The notes below the pieces were generated by a model. That model made no database searches. It was not told the DNA's origin and worked only from the letters and a program-made list of their open reading frames with translations. A stretch of DNA of 64,000 bases, from NCBI RefSeq assembly GCF_019931065.1, contig NZ_JAIOUQ010000016.1, positions 1 to 64,000 on the forward strand, in the 5' to 3' direction. Numbering within the stretch: position 1 is the stretch's first letter; each line of letters starts with the position of its first letter. Of the stretch, positions 51,265 through 60,725 are shown one piece after another. A program made the translations under genes and the position numbers. Source of the stretch: Methanobacterium spitsbergense (GTDB lineage Archaea > Methanobacteriota > Methanobacteria > Methanobacteriales > Methanobacteriaceae).

Positions 51265-51654
51265 TCATCGATAATTTTCTATTTCCATTACATATCCTTC
51301 CTCAAAAGTCAAGGTTAAATTGTATTGTGGTGCTATTAAATTACCTGTATCGGTTAAAATTTCTGCATGCCAGTCCTCATATTCTAGGAATCTTTTACCT
51401 ACAATTTTTTTAACATCCACAGCTGTAAATACATTTTCAAGTTCATTGTTATGTTTTACAAAAGTTATGTTATCTGCTTGTAATATTACCTCATTAATTT
51501 TCTCTTTTTCATTTAGGGCCTTGAATTTTAATTTTAATTGTTTAATTTCCTTAATATTATTTGTTTCAAAGCTCAGTAGACGTTCTCCTTTTACCTTTTT
51601 TAAATTTAAAATAGTTTCATCGGTATTTTTGTTCGAATTATTTTTATCTTGCAA
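51265..51654 (-). CDS. Hypothetical protein
   Basis: 129 aa. A polar N-terminus (residues 1-16) followed by a charged alpha-beta region with FLEYEDWHAEILTDTGN near the end. No family recognised. The start TTG 51654 has AGGATG 9 bp upstream. It follows the 51685 gene by 30 bp on the same strand, so the two are probably one unit. Confidence 0.6.
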   Translation of the reverse strand: MQDKNNSNKNTDETILNLKKVKGERLLSFETNNIKEIKQLKLKFKALNEKEKINEVILQADNITFVKHNNELENVFTAVDVKKIVGKRFLEYEDWHAEILTDTGNLIAPQYNLTLTFEEGYVMEIENYR

Positions 51655-51684
51655 TTTTGTTACATCCTGCTATAAATCATGGAA

Positions 51685-52185
51685 CTATCCATACTCGGGG
51701 AAATGTTCACTAGATTTATTAGTTAAAAATTTTTCAAGTTCTTGTTCGAATCTATTTTTGATCAAATTGTAAATCAGATCATATACTGGGATGAAACTAG
51801 TGGGGTCCTTAGGATCAAGTGTGAATTCTTTTTTTTCTTTGGTGAAGCGAAGTCCAAAGTTTTTATCATCTTTTTTAAGAGCCAAATCAAATATGTAGGC
51901 CATTGCAGGATTATCAATATTTCCTTCAACATAGAGGTTGACTCCCATTCCATAATGCCATGAAGTATCAATATCAATTAAAAGAGCATCACGTGGATGT
52001 GCCTCCATAGATTTATTGTCTTTATCAGGAGGTCTGTAGTATCGTATTTCATCATAATCACATTCCAAATATTCTGCTAGTCCTTTACCTAACTGTATAA
52101 CAAAATTTAGACAATTCCATCTGTACTCCTTAAAATCATTTTCCGCATTGGTGTATATTTGATTTAGTTCTTCAAATTTAGTCAT
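51685..52185 (-). CDS. Hypothetical protein
   Basis: 166 aa, acidic. WNCLNFVIQLGKGLAEYLECDYDEIRYY and HPRDALLIDIDTSWHYGMGVNLYVEG stand out; the end is helical. No family recognised. A strong GGAGTGAT precedes ATG 52185, which is 22 bp after the M42 peptidase stop. It is in an apparent three-gene reverse-strand operon (peptidase, this gene, 51265 gene). Confidence 0.65.
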   Translation of the reverse strand: MTKFEELNQIYTNAENDFKEYRWNCLNFVIQLGKGLAEYLECDYDEIRYYRPPDKDNKSMEAHPRDALLIDIDTSWHYGMGVNLYVEGNIDNPAMAYIFDLALKKDDKNFGLRFTKEKKEFTLDPKDPTSFIPVYDLIYNLIKNRFEQELEKFLTNKSSEHFPEYG

Positions 52186-52207
52186 TTTTAATCACTCCAA
52201 ATATCTT

Positions 52208-53236
52208 TTAAATACCATTCAAAACTGCTACTATGAGTTTAACTGTATTCTCCATATCTTCCATGTTAACAACACTTACAGGAGTATGTATGTACCTTGA
52301 AGGAGGGGATATTACACCTGTAGGGATTCCTTGGCGTGTGAGATGTATGGCAGTACCATCTGTTGTTCCTCCTTCACTAACTTCTAGCTGGAAGGGGATA
52401 TTTTCTTTTTCAGCGACTGTTATCAATAATTCTTTAATTTTTGGAGGGGTTATTATACCATCACCACTTTGATCTGCCAAAACAATTGTTGGACCCTCTC
52501 CCAATTTTGATGGTGCTTCTTCATTTTTTATTCCAGGATGATCACCTGCAATAGTAACATCCAATGCAAATGCCATATCTGGATTTATTCTAAATGCTGA
52601 TGTCTTTGCACCTTTTAATCCCACTTCTTCTTGTACTGTTCCTACTCCATAAATCGTAGCACTGCTTTTAGCCCGTTTTAAAACCTCAACAAGTACTGCA
52701 CAACCTGCACGATTGTCTAATGCTTTTCCTTTAACCAATGAATTTCCTAAATCCTGAAAATTCTGTTTGATAATTATTGGATCTCCTATTTGGACCATTT
52801 TAAGAGCTTCCTCTTTGTTGGAGGCTCCTATATCAATAAACATTTTATCGTATTTAACAACCTTATCTTTTTCACTTTTTTTCATTTTATGAGGGGGTTT
52901 CGATCCAATAACGCCATTTACATCCCCATCAGATGTCTGGATGTAAACATCTTGGTTTAAAAGCATTTGATCATTGATTCCTCCTATTTTGGAAAATTTA
53001 ACAAATCCCTTAGAATCAATATATCTTACCATAAGCCCTATCTCATCCATATGAGCAGCCAGCATGATTTTTTTCCCGTTTGGATCCCCATTCTTAACTG
53101 CAATAAGATTTCTCATATCATCAATTTTAATCTCATCAACTAGTCCATCAAGTTCATTGAAAATAATTTTCCTAATTTCCTCTTCAAAACCTGAAATTCC
53201 TGGAGCATTTGAAAGTTTCTCTAATAACTTTTTCAT
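52208..53236 (-). CDS. M42-family metalloaminopeptidase
   Basis: 342 aa. Metal ligands and catalytic residues of the M42/TET family are visible: [11 protein letters not shown] (His-x-Asp), [17 protein letters not shown] (Asp), [16 protein letters not shown] (catalytic Glu pair), [12 protein letters not shown], and [16 protein letters not shown] (His). These cytosolic tetrahedral peptidases trim peptides from the proteasome. ATG 53236 follows GGTGAT; GTG 53245 is an alternative. It heads the operon with the two hypothetical genes. Confidence 0.93.
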   Translation of the reverse strand: MKKLLEKLSNAPGISGFEEEIRKIIFNELDGLVDEIKIDDMRNLIAVKNGDPNGKKIMLAAHMDEIGLMVRYIDSKGFVKFSKIGGINDQMLLNQDVYIQTSDGDVNGVIGSKPPHKMKKSEKDKVVKYDKMFIDIGASNKEEALKMVQIGDPIIIKQNFQDLGNSLVKGKALDNRAGCAVLVEVLKRAKSSATIYGVGTVQEEVGLKGAKTSAFRINPDMAFALDVTIAGDHPGIKNEEAPSKLGEGPTIVLADQSGDGIITPPKIKELLITVAEKENIPFQLEVSEGGTTDGTAIHLTRQGIPTGVISPPSRYIHTPVSVVNMEDMENTVKLIVAVLNGI

Positions 53237-53476
53237 AGATATCACCCAATTTACATGTATTTTTTAAACAATCATCTGTTTTCTCACAATACGCATTTAT
53301 TCAACAAATAAACAATTATACCTACTAAAATCCATGAAACAACATAAATATGAATAGAATACCGGAACAAACCGGGATAATAACATCAAATCTATTATTT
53401 TGGTATAACCGAAGACAACAGAGAACATTTCATAAAAAAATTATTTAATGAAAATGTTCTTTACAATGAAAATTTA

Positions 53477-54853
53477 TCATATCTCTTTTAAGATGTATTC
53501 ACATCCGCCTAGTGATTTTATCTTACTTTCCAATCTATTCCAAAAACCAAATGCATTAAGGTCAACTAAAGGAATATGCTCTCTAAATATTTCATTGTAC
53601 ATTCTTCCTTCTTCATGTGTTTTACCCTTGGATATATCATCACAATATATTTTTAAGATTTCATTGGGAATATATTCCACAGCAAGTTCCAATGCACGTC
53701 TTCCCACGTTATTACAAATAGTTTTCTCCGGTAAATCTTTATTAAACCATTCATCAAATTTATAACGATCTATAATAAGCTCTAATGGAATTAATTGTGG
53801 GGTGTTATGTTTAAACAGAGTGTTGTATGGATCGTCAGCATGTGATAGGTAGAATTCGTGTGTTTTATCATAAACAAAATGTGGCATTGCATGGCCACAC
53901 CGCTCTTCCAATAGAACTGGAAAGTTGATTGTTTTTAAAATGATTCTTATAAACCCTGTTGTACCCCAACATCCAGCTGTGAAGTGTTTAAATCCATTTT
54001 TTGGATGTGTGGTTCCAGAAATTATTCTTTCAACAGGTGGATAACCTTGGTATTGCCAGTGTTTTTTATAGTTTTCAGGAGTATTTCCACTATCATAATG
54101 GTATAAATTATTACGGATCCATCCTAAAAAACGTCCTATTGTTCCCCATCGGGTTATTCCGATGAGATTTCCACTGTCTAAAAAATCGTATATCCTAACT
54201 GGATCTCCAATAGTTGCTGATCCATGGCTGAATAATGATTCATGCCATCTCCATATCGAATATACATCTCGAGGTTCTGAATATTCAAAAAATGTACGAC
54301 TGTCTAATAAAAATTCTAGCTGCTCAGAATTGTATCTTAAAATTGACCAGTGTACAAGTCTATCTATTTCAACTCTAATTGAGTGAGCAACATAATTTAT
54401 ATAATAAATCCAAGCATCATCTGGATTAAGATCTGTTGACAAGACAGTTCCATCGTCGGATATATTTAATGTACATTCAGGTGCATCTTTTAAATCTGGT
54501 AAAATATCTAAAAGGGTTTTCCAGAATGTATTGGAAAGCTCATGTTTTTTATCTTCAGTCCAGACATTGTAGTTGTGTGCTTCATTTTGAGAGTTATTTG
54601 AATCTTTCGAACGCCATATTATGGCATTGGCTATTTTACTATTTTCTTTCATCCATTTATTAAAAATTTGAAAAAGAAATTCTTTATTTTCTTTGAAAAA
54701 GGTTTTTAAATCTTTTTGTGTTATAAATCCACCATCTACTAAAAAATTTCCTAATTTTTTATCATAATCTTTTTTTAATGGTGAAAGTGATTGGTACTGG
54801 TTCTTTGAAATCAATTTATCTTCATAAAACTTGTTAATTAATTCTGGAATCAT
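53477..54853 (-). CDS. Transglutaminase-like protein with Cys-His-Asp triad
   Basis: 458 aa. A C-terminal half reads HFTAGCWGTTGFIRIILKTI (Cys at the start of a helix), CGHAMPHFV (His on a strand) and LSHADDPYN (Asp), in the order and spacing of the transglutaminase/cysteine protease fold. The N-terminal 150 residues are helical and resemble nothing I know. ATG 54853 follows GGAGG; the frame extends to 54883 but that start lacks a site. No signal peptide. It is divergent from arcA, with phased repeat block B between them. The activity (protease, transglutaminase or peptide N-glycanase-like) is inference. Confidence 0.65.
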   Translation of the reverse strand: MIPELINKFYEDKLISKNQYQSLSPLKKDYDKKLGNFLVDGGFITQKDLKTFFKENKEFLFQIFNKWMKENSKIANAIIWRSKDSNNSQNEAHNYNVWTEDKKHELSNTFWKTLLDILPDLKDAPECTLNISDDGTVLSTDLNPDDAWIYYINYVAHSIRVEIDRLVHWSILRYNSEQLEFLLDSRTFFEYSEPRDVYSIWRWHESLFSHGSATIGDPVRIYDFLDSGNLIGITRWGTIGRFLGWIRNNLYHYDSGNTPENYKKHWQYQGYPPVERIISGTTHPKNGFKHFTAGCWGTTGFIRIILKTINFPVLLEERCGHAMPHFVYDKTHEFYLSHADDPYNTLFKHNTPQLIPLELIIDRYKFDEWFNKDLPEKTICNNVGRRALELAVEYIPNEILKIYCDDISKGKTHEEGRMYNEIFREHIPLVDLNAFGFWNRLESKIKSLGGCEYILKEI

Positions 54854-54943
54854 TGCAAAAAAACCTCCAAAAACTATTATCAATTTCTAAAGTCACATTT
54901 TTATTATATTAAACATCAACTATATAATTTATGGTGAATAAAG

Positions 54944-54971
54944 ATGTATTAAGATGTAATAAATTATATTA
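54944..54971 (+). promoter_or_regulatory. 10-bp-phased direct repeat, block B
   Basis: Units ATGTATTA and ATGTAATA at 54944 and 54954 with spacer AG, followed at 54964 by the weaker TTATATTA. It lies 58 bp before the arcA start counting from its last strong unit and 91 bp before the divergent transglutaminase-like gene. Confidence 0.5.
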
Positions 54972-55018
54972 TTAGGATGTTTTTTTATTTATATTAAAAA
55001 AATCAAAGGATAGTTTTG

Positions 55019-56320
55019 ATGAAAGCTAAAATAAACGCCGAATGGGATCATCTAAGTAAAGTTGCAGTGCATTCTCCTGGAATAGAAATGTACTTTGGAC
55101 TTTTAGATCCATTTGCATCCCTATATGAAAGATCCTTCAGCATGAAAGATGCATTAAAAGAACACGAACTACTTATTTACACCTTAAAACATGAATTCAA
55201 GATTGATATAATCCCATTAAAGGAAACTATAATTGAACAAGCCGATAAATCAACCCCAATTCATGAAAAACTCATTAATTTAGCATTTAAAAATCTGCAT
55301 TATACAGGAGACATTACCGAAGTTGATCGTGCTAAAGAAGAAGTAGAAAAAAATAAGAAAATATTAGATTCAAATTACTACTTTAACACCGTTCTTTTAA
55401 ATCCTAATGTTGAACTGAAATCAAGTACAGGCACAAGGATGATACATCTACATGTAACTGAAAATGAACCTCTAACAAATCTTTATTTTATGAGGGACCA
55501 ACAGGCAGTTACAGATAAAGGAATAGTAATTTCAAGAATGTCCAAACCCCAGCGAAGAAGAGAACCACAGCTAACCAAATTTTTATGGAATTCTCTTAAA
55601 ATGCCTATCGCATGTGAAATTAAGGATCCGGGCACATTTGAAGGCGGAGACTTTATTCCTATGAAAGAATTTTCCTTAATCGGTGTTGGAGATCGTACTA
55701 ATATGTCTGGTGTTGAACAAATACTCCAAGAGGGTTTAAATTACAATGAAGTTGGTGTGGTTCAACAACCAAAACATCCATTATTACCAGCTGTAAAGAA
55801 TGATTTGATGATAAATATGCATTTAGACACATATTTCAATGTTGCTTCCGATGGAGTTGTTGTTGGATGTGAACCATTATTAAAGAATGCCCCAGTTGCG
55901 ATATATTACAGGGAAAATCAAGGAGAATATGTTAAATCAAAAGAGCAAACAAATCTTCATGATTATATTGTGTCCAAGGGTTTTGAAATCATTGATATTA
56001 CTACCCTAGAGTATCTTGCTTATGCATCTAACTTCCTATGTGTGAAAAATGGTACTATTGTTTCTGTTGAAGTTGATCGTATTGTGAAAGATGTGATAAA
56101 TAGTTTAAAGGATAAAGCAGCTGATAATCCGGAAATATATGGAAATCTTTTAATGCAGGTAAAAAAGGATTATAAATATCTATGTAATGAAGGTCAGTTC
56201 TTCCCTCATAAAAAAGAGATTTATCAACATGATATTGATGCTTACCCACTGAACTTGATAAATCTCACAGGAGGATATGGAGGAGCCCACTGCATGACAT
56301 GTGCACTTAGAAGACGCTAA
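55019..56320 (+). CDS. arcA: Arginine deiminase
   Basis: Hydrolyses arginine to citrulline and ammonia. 433 aa. Catalytic elements are in place: NLYFMRDQQA (substrate Asp and Arg), GTFEGGDF (Glu, Asp), INMHLDTYF (His-x-Asp) and the nucleophile Cys near the end (YGGAHCMTCALRR). Length is slightly above bacterial ArcA (about 410). AAGGA precedes ATG 55019. Carbamate kinase follows 77 bp downstream. Unusual in a methanogen. Confidence 0.95.
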   Translation: MKAKINAEWDHLSKVAVHSPGIEMYFGLLDPFASLYERSFSMKDALKEHELLIYTLKHEFKIDIIPLKETIIEQADKSTPIHEKLINLAFKNLHYTGDITEVDRAKEEVEKNKKILDSNYYFNTVLLNPNVELKSSTGTRMIHLHVTENEPLTNLYFMRDQQAVTDKGIVISRMSKPQRRREPQLTKFLWNSLKMPIACEIKDPGTFEGGDFIPMKEFSLIGVGDRTNMSGVEQILQEGLNYNEVGVVQQPKHPLLPAVKNDLMINMHLDTYFNVASDGVVVGCEPLLKNAPVAIYYRENQGEYVKSKEQTNLHDYIVSKGFEIIDITTLEYLAYASNFLCVKNGTIVSVEVDRIVKDVINSLKDKAADNPEIYGNLLMQVKKDYKYLCNEGQFFPHKKEIYQHDIDAYPLNLINLTGGYGGAHCMTCALRRR

Positions 56321-56397
56321 AAAAAATAAATTTTAAACATTTGTATATTATTATTAATTTCAAAAAATTATATTTTATATAAAAATTTGGTGTAATT

Positions 56398-57339
56398 ATG
56401 ACTGTAAACATATTGGTTTCATTGGGTGGAAATGCAATACTCAAACACACAGATATAGGTACTGCTGAAGAACAACTAAAAAACACGAAGCAAACTAGCA
56501 GCATTATCATTGAATTGTTAAGGGAAGGTTATCATGTTGCATTAACCCATGGTAACGGACCACAAGTAGGTGATATTCTGTTGTCATACGATCTTGCAAA
56601 GGAAATTTTACCACCAATGCCATTAGATGTATGTGTGGCTCAATCACAGGGAATGATAGGTTACATGTTGCAGATTTCATTAAAAAATTCATTAAAAGAC
56701 AAGGATATCGAAAAGTCTGTTGTTACTATTCTCACCCAAACTCTTGTTCATAAAGATGATCCACGTTTAAAAATTCCTTCAAAACCTATAGGCCCCTATT
56801 ATACTGCTAAAGAAGCATCTAAACTTCGTGAAAGGGGTTGGTCAATGGTTGAAGATAGTGGAAAGGGATATCGTAGGATTGTGCCTTCACCACTACCAAT
56901 AGGATTTATAGAAGAATCGTCAATTAAATCATTATTTGAAAAAGGGGAATTGATAATTGCGTCTGGTGGTGGCGGTATTCCTGTTATTAAAAATGAAAAT
57001 GGTCATTTACAGGGATTAGAGGCAGTAGTAGATAAGGATCACACTTCATCCCTTCTAGCTTCTTTGATTGGTGCTGAAATACTTCTTATTTTAACTGATG
57101 TTGATAAGGTTTCAATTAATTATGGAAAGCCATACCAACAAGATCTTGACCATATGACAGTTTCAATGGCAAATAAATATCTTAAAGAAGGGCATTTCCC
57201 ATCAGGAAATATGGGACCAAAAATAGAATCCATAATAAATTTTCTCGAAAATGGAGGTAAAAAAGCCATTATAACATCTATAGAAAATGTTTTTGATGCT
57301 TTAAAGGGCAATGCCGGTACTACTATTACCCTAATCTAG
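56398..57339 (+). CDS. arcC: Carbamate kinase
   Basis: Transfers phosphate from carbamoyl phosphate to ADP, yielding ATP, ammonia and CO2. 313 aa with the family motifs SLGGNAIL at the start, THGNGPQVG, SGGGGIPVI and EAVVDKDHTSSLLAS. GGTG precedes ATG 56398. With arcA it forms two of the three steps of the arginine deiminase pathway; ornithine carbamoyltransferase (arcB) is not in the window and may be supplied by the biosynthetic argF. Confidence 0.96.
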   Translation: MTVNILVSLGGNAILKHTDIGTAEEQLKNTKQTSSIIIELLREGYHVALTHGNGPQVGDILLSYDLAKEILPPMPLDVCVAQSQGMIGYMLQISLKNSLKDKDIEKSVVTILTQTLVHKDDPRLKIPSKPIGPYYTAKEASKLRERGWSMVEDSGKGYRRIVPSPLPIGFIEESSIKSLFEKGELIIASGGGGIPVIKNENGHLQGLEAVVDKDHTSSLLASLIGAEILLILTDVDKVSINYGKPYQQDLDHMTVSMANKYLKEGHFPSGNMGPKIESIINFLENGGKKAIITSIENVFDALKGNAGTTITLI

Positions 57340-57420
57340 TTCCAAATTCAATTTGAAACTAATATTTACCGCCCAATATTTTGAGAATGTTCCAAAGTTC
57401 TTTGATTTAATCTTTGAATC

Positions 57421-57660
57421 TTAACTTCGGGGATGTTTTTTCTTGGTTACTCCTGGTGTTCTGGGAGCTGCTTCTTTATTACTGTCGCTTGGTCCGCTTT
57501 TGTGTGCCAAGGGATCTATATCTTTGTCTTCGTTTTTATCGATTCTTTCTGAATGGAAGCTTACAGGTTCATCTATGAGTTCGGGATTACTGGAGTCATG
57601 GAATTTATTTTCCTTAGTAATTTTCTTCTTTTTAGGTACTTCACAATTCTCATCTACCAT
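57421..57660 (-). CDS. Small, highly charged disordered protein
   Basis: 79 aa with a KKKK cluster near the N-terminus, acidic middle and Pro/Lys-rich end (PRTPGVTKKKHPRS). Likely disordered. GGGTGAT precedes ATG 57660. No family recognised; convergent with arcC. Confidence 0.6.
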   Translation of the reverse strand: MVDENCEVPKKKKITKENKFHDSSNPELIDEPVSFHSERIDKNEDKDIDPLAHKSGPSDSNKEAAPRTPGVTKKKHPRS

Positions 57661-57708
57661 TTTATCACCCTTTTTTTTTAATTTATTTTCATAAATAGAA
57701 CTTCAAAT

Positions 57709-58006
57709 TTAGCCTTCTTTTCCTAATCTACAATAATATCTTGTTGAAAGATTATTTTCACTAAAAACTGGACATTTATTGCACTGACACATCTCATCTG
57801 TGTTTATTTCAGCAAATGTTGATTTACCTATTGAACATTAAATTGCAGCCATATTACAGGTTCAGGCATAAAAGAACCCTCTTTCATATTAGCTAACGTA
57901 TCCAGATGTTTAATTTCCTTTCAGTTGCATATATACTGTCTATTTTTATTGGAAATGATTTACACAAACATCTTTCAAGATTTTTCTTATTATATCCAAC
58001 TTCCAT
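57709..58006 (-). pseudogene. DUF2769-like cysteine-rich protein, frameshifted
   Basis: From ATG 58006 (GGAG upstream) the first frame gives RCLCKSFPIKIDSIYATERKL; it then shifts into TLANMKEGSFMPEPVI and shifts again into CSIGKSTFAEINTDEMCQCNKCPVF (shown in part) ending YYCRLGKEG at 57709. The pattern of CxCxxCP groups and a final YC-x-x-GK matches DUF2769. One key Cys is Phe (KSFP instead of KSCP). At least two indels make it a pseudogene. Confidence 0.65.
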
Positions 58007-58459
58007 AATACAACTCCATTAAATTCTTTCTAAATTATTAATGACTGTTTAATTAATTTTTATTATTATGAAATTCATTATTCACCGTATTATGGAATTA
58101 TATTCAAAATATATACCACTTTAACCCCTTTAATGTAATTATCCGATTTTTAAAGAACATTAAAGCATTATTTTACTCAAATTATTAATCTAAATTTTTT
58201 TTTTTAAGATAATATTTATAAAAAATTTTCCAACTATAACATCCTATTACACTTTAATACATCGTAAGCTATATATTTTTTGATTTTTACAATCCACATA
58301 AATTTCATCCAATTCTTCTTCAAAAATCAAATTAGACAACAAATTCCTAATGCTAATTTAGAAAGTAATATCAATAATAAGACAAATAATAATTATATAC
58401 AAGATAATGAAGTTTAAAATGGGAAAATCCAATCTAATTCTAAAAAATAAAGGAAAACT
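58007..58459. other. Divergent promoter region with phased repeat
   Basis: About 450 bp between the DUF2769 remnant and the PAS kinase. It contains block C (58235-58262). Otherwise AT-rich with T and A runs. Confidence 0.45.
58235..58262 (-). promoter_or_regulatory. 10-bp-phased direct repeat, block C
   Basis: On the reverse strand: ATGTATTA, GTGTAATA and ATGTTATA, separated by AA and GG, with exact 10-bp period. It lies about 200 bp before the PAS kinase start and 229 bp before the DUF2769 remnant. Confidence 0.45.
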
Positions 58460-60286
58460 ATGAAATATACATTAATAAGTGATTTTATGCAAAAAAACAC
58501 CAATACCGATGAGATTATCGATAAACTTTGCTTAATAGACGAACTGCTGTTAACCGAGAAAAATGAAAATTTAAATAAAAATTCTGATCTCCATCTGAAA
58601 GTTTATAATTTAATGACTGAATTGGTAAATGAAAATAATAAATTGAACAATTCTTTAGATGAATTAATGGAATTAAAAAATAGATATTCTAATTTTTACC
58701 ACCACTCGCCCATAGGATATCTCATATTAAATAAAAAGGGAAAGATCAAAGAAGTTAATAAAACAGGAGCTGCCATGTTAGGCTTTGATCCTGAAAATGT
58801 TATTAATGAAAATTTTATTCAATTTATAAAAGATGATTTCAAAATAAAATTTAATGAAGCTTCATTAAAATCTTTTGATACAAATGAAATTCAATACTGC
58901 AAAATTGAACTCATTGGAAAAAAACCAATATATGCAAATATTCAAATCAAACCATTATTTACTGCTAATGAGAATTTCAAGGAATTTGAAATAATTATAA
59001 ATGATCTTACTGAAATTAAAAATTTTGAAATTGAATTAGAAACTAAGAATGAGAATTTAAATAAGAAGATGGAAGCACGTATACAAGAGCTTTTGAAAAT
59101 CAACTTGAAATTGGAGAAAAAAATTGAAGACAACAAATTAACCGATAAAAAACTTCGTGCAATTAAGGAACGTGAACAGCGCCGTTCAGAAGAATTTGCA
59201 AGGGTTTTAGATGCTGTTCCTGCTGCTGTCTGGATCTCACACGATAATAAAGGTTATTTAATAACAGGAAATCAATTGTCCTATGACTATCTAAATATTC
59301 CTCCTGGTGCAAATGCATCTAAATCACTACCACCTGGAGATAGGCCTGAAACATTTAAAATAGTTAAAGATGGTATTGATTTGAAAGCAGGAGAAATGCC
59401 CATTCAAAAATCATCTGCAGGTCATGAAATAAGAAATTTTGAATTCGATATTGTTTATAAAGATAACAAAATGAGGCATATGATGGGAAATGCAACACCA
59501 TTGTACGATGAAAATCGCAACCCTAATGGATCCGTTTCTGTTTTCATAGATATAACCCACCATAAAATTGCTGAAATGAAAATGGAAGCACTTGTCAAGG
59601 ATTTAGAACGATCAAACAGAGAATTAGAGCAGTTTGCATATATCACATCCCATGATTTAAAGGAACCACTGCGAATGATTTCATCATTCACTCAACTACT
59701 TGAAAAACGATACAAAGGTAAGATTGACCAAGATGCTGATGAATTTATTGGATTTATAGTTGATGGTGCCCAACGTATGCAACGTTTGTTAGATGATCTT
59801 TTAGAATATGCCAGACTCACAACTGCAGATACAAAATATGAAAAGATACAAATGGTTGATGTTGTTGATGAGAGTATTAATAATTTAAAAATTGCAATTG
59901 ATGAAAGTGATGCAGAAATAAAATCTGATCAGCTACCAATGATATTTATCAATCGAACAGAGATGGTACAATTATTTCAAAATCTAATTGGCAACTCAAT
60001 AAAATTCCAAAGTAAAAAAACGCCAAAAATTCATATTTCAGTAGAGGATAAAGGAAATAAATATGTTTTTTCTGTTAAAGACAATGGTATAGGTATTGAT
60101 CCAGAATATCAAAAGAAAATATTTAAGATGTTCCATCGATTGCATACAATCGATGAATACGATGGAACAGGTATTGGATTGTCAATTACAAAAAAAATAG
60201 TTGAAAATCATAAAGGATTCATATGGGTAAAATCAGAAGTGGGTAAAGGATCAACATTTTTCTTTAGCATCCCAAAAAACGATTGA
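58460..60286 (+). CDS. PAS-PAS sensor histidine kinase
   Basis: 608 aa, soluble. N-terminal helical region (1-70), PAS 1 (about 75-190; FYHHSPIGYLILNKKG), coiled coil (190-240), PAS 2 (about 245-375; LDAVPAAVWISHDNKGYL, ends SVFIDITHHK), HisKA with the H-box ITSHDLKEPLRMISSF, and HATPase with [18 protein letters not shown] and GTGIGLSI. PAS 2 is of the type found in many Methanobacterium kinases. AAGGA precedes ATG 58460. No receiver gene adjoins; the orphan receivers at 31110 and 62875 are candidate partners. Phased repeat block C lies upstream. Confidence 0.92.
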   Translation: MKYTLISDFMQKNTNTDEIIDKLCLIDELLLTEKNENLNKNSDLHLKVYNLMTELVNENNKLNNSLDELMELKNRYSNFYHHSPIGYLILNKKGKIKEVNKTGAAMLGFDPENVINENFIQFIKDDFKIKFNEASLKSFDTNEIQYCKIELIGKKPIYANIQIKPLFTANENFKEFEIIINDLTEIKNFEIELETKNENLNKKMEARIQELLKINLKLEKKIEDNKLTDKKLRAIKEREQRRSEEFARVLDAVPAAVWISHDNKGYLITGNQLSYDYLNIPPGANASKSLPPGDRPETFKIVKDGIDLKAGEMPIQKSSAGHEIRNFEFDIVYKDNKMRHMMGNATPLYDENRNPNGSVSVFIDITHHKIAEMKMEALVKDLERSNRELEQFAYITSHDLKEPLRMISSFTQLLEKRYKGKIDQDADEFIGFIVDGAQRMQRLLDDLLEYARLTTADTKYEKIQMVDVVDESINNLKIAIDESDAEIKSDQLPMIFINRTEMVQLFQNLIGNSIKFQSKKTPKIHISVEDKGNKYVFSVKDNGIGIDPEYQKKIFKMFHRLHTIDEYDGTGIGLSITKKIVENHKGFIWVKSEVGKGSTFFFSIPKND

Positions 60287-60366
60287 TAAAAGATTTATCT
60301 AAACCCTATTTCTAACTCCAATTCAAATCATAGAAAGTTAACAGGTGAAACTGGTTAAAATAAAAT

Positions 60367-60504
60367 TCATTCTTTTTGTAATCTTTCTCTGAGTTTTATA
60401 ATACCATATATAATTGCCCCTATTATCCCTGCAATAATAAACCCTAAAAGAATTCCAATAAACAAAGCACCTATACCCGTAAAAAGTGTGTTAATTATGC
60501 CCAT
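60367..60504 (-). CDS. 45-aa membrane protein
   Basis: MGIINTLFTGIGALFIGILL followed by a Gly-rich second hydrophobic stretch and a charged end (KLRERLQKE). The small Gly/Ile-rich helical hairpin resembles stress-type tiny membrane proteins. There is no clear ribosome-binding site. It lies between the kinase and the CapA-like gene, on the opposite strand. Confidence 0.5.
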   Translation of the reverse strand: MGIINTLFTGIGALFIGILLGFIIAGIIGAIIYGIIKLRERLQKE

Positions 60505-60725
60505 AATTAATTTATTTAAGCTTTCAAACTTATTTATTTTTTTATGTTATAAATTCCATTTTTCTAAAATTATTTAGGATATAAATTAAATTTAAATTAT
60601 CAATTAATCATATATTAAACTGTAAAACAAATTTTTATCCAAATTTTTGGTGTGGATTAAATATTAAAATATAATTTACTACGCATCAAGCATGAGTAGT
60701 CACTTTTAGCCAGAGAGAGGGTTTT

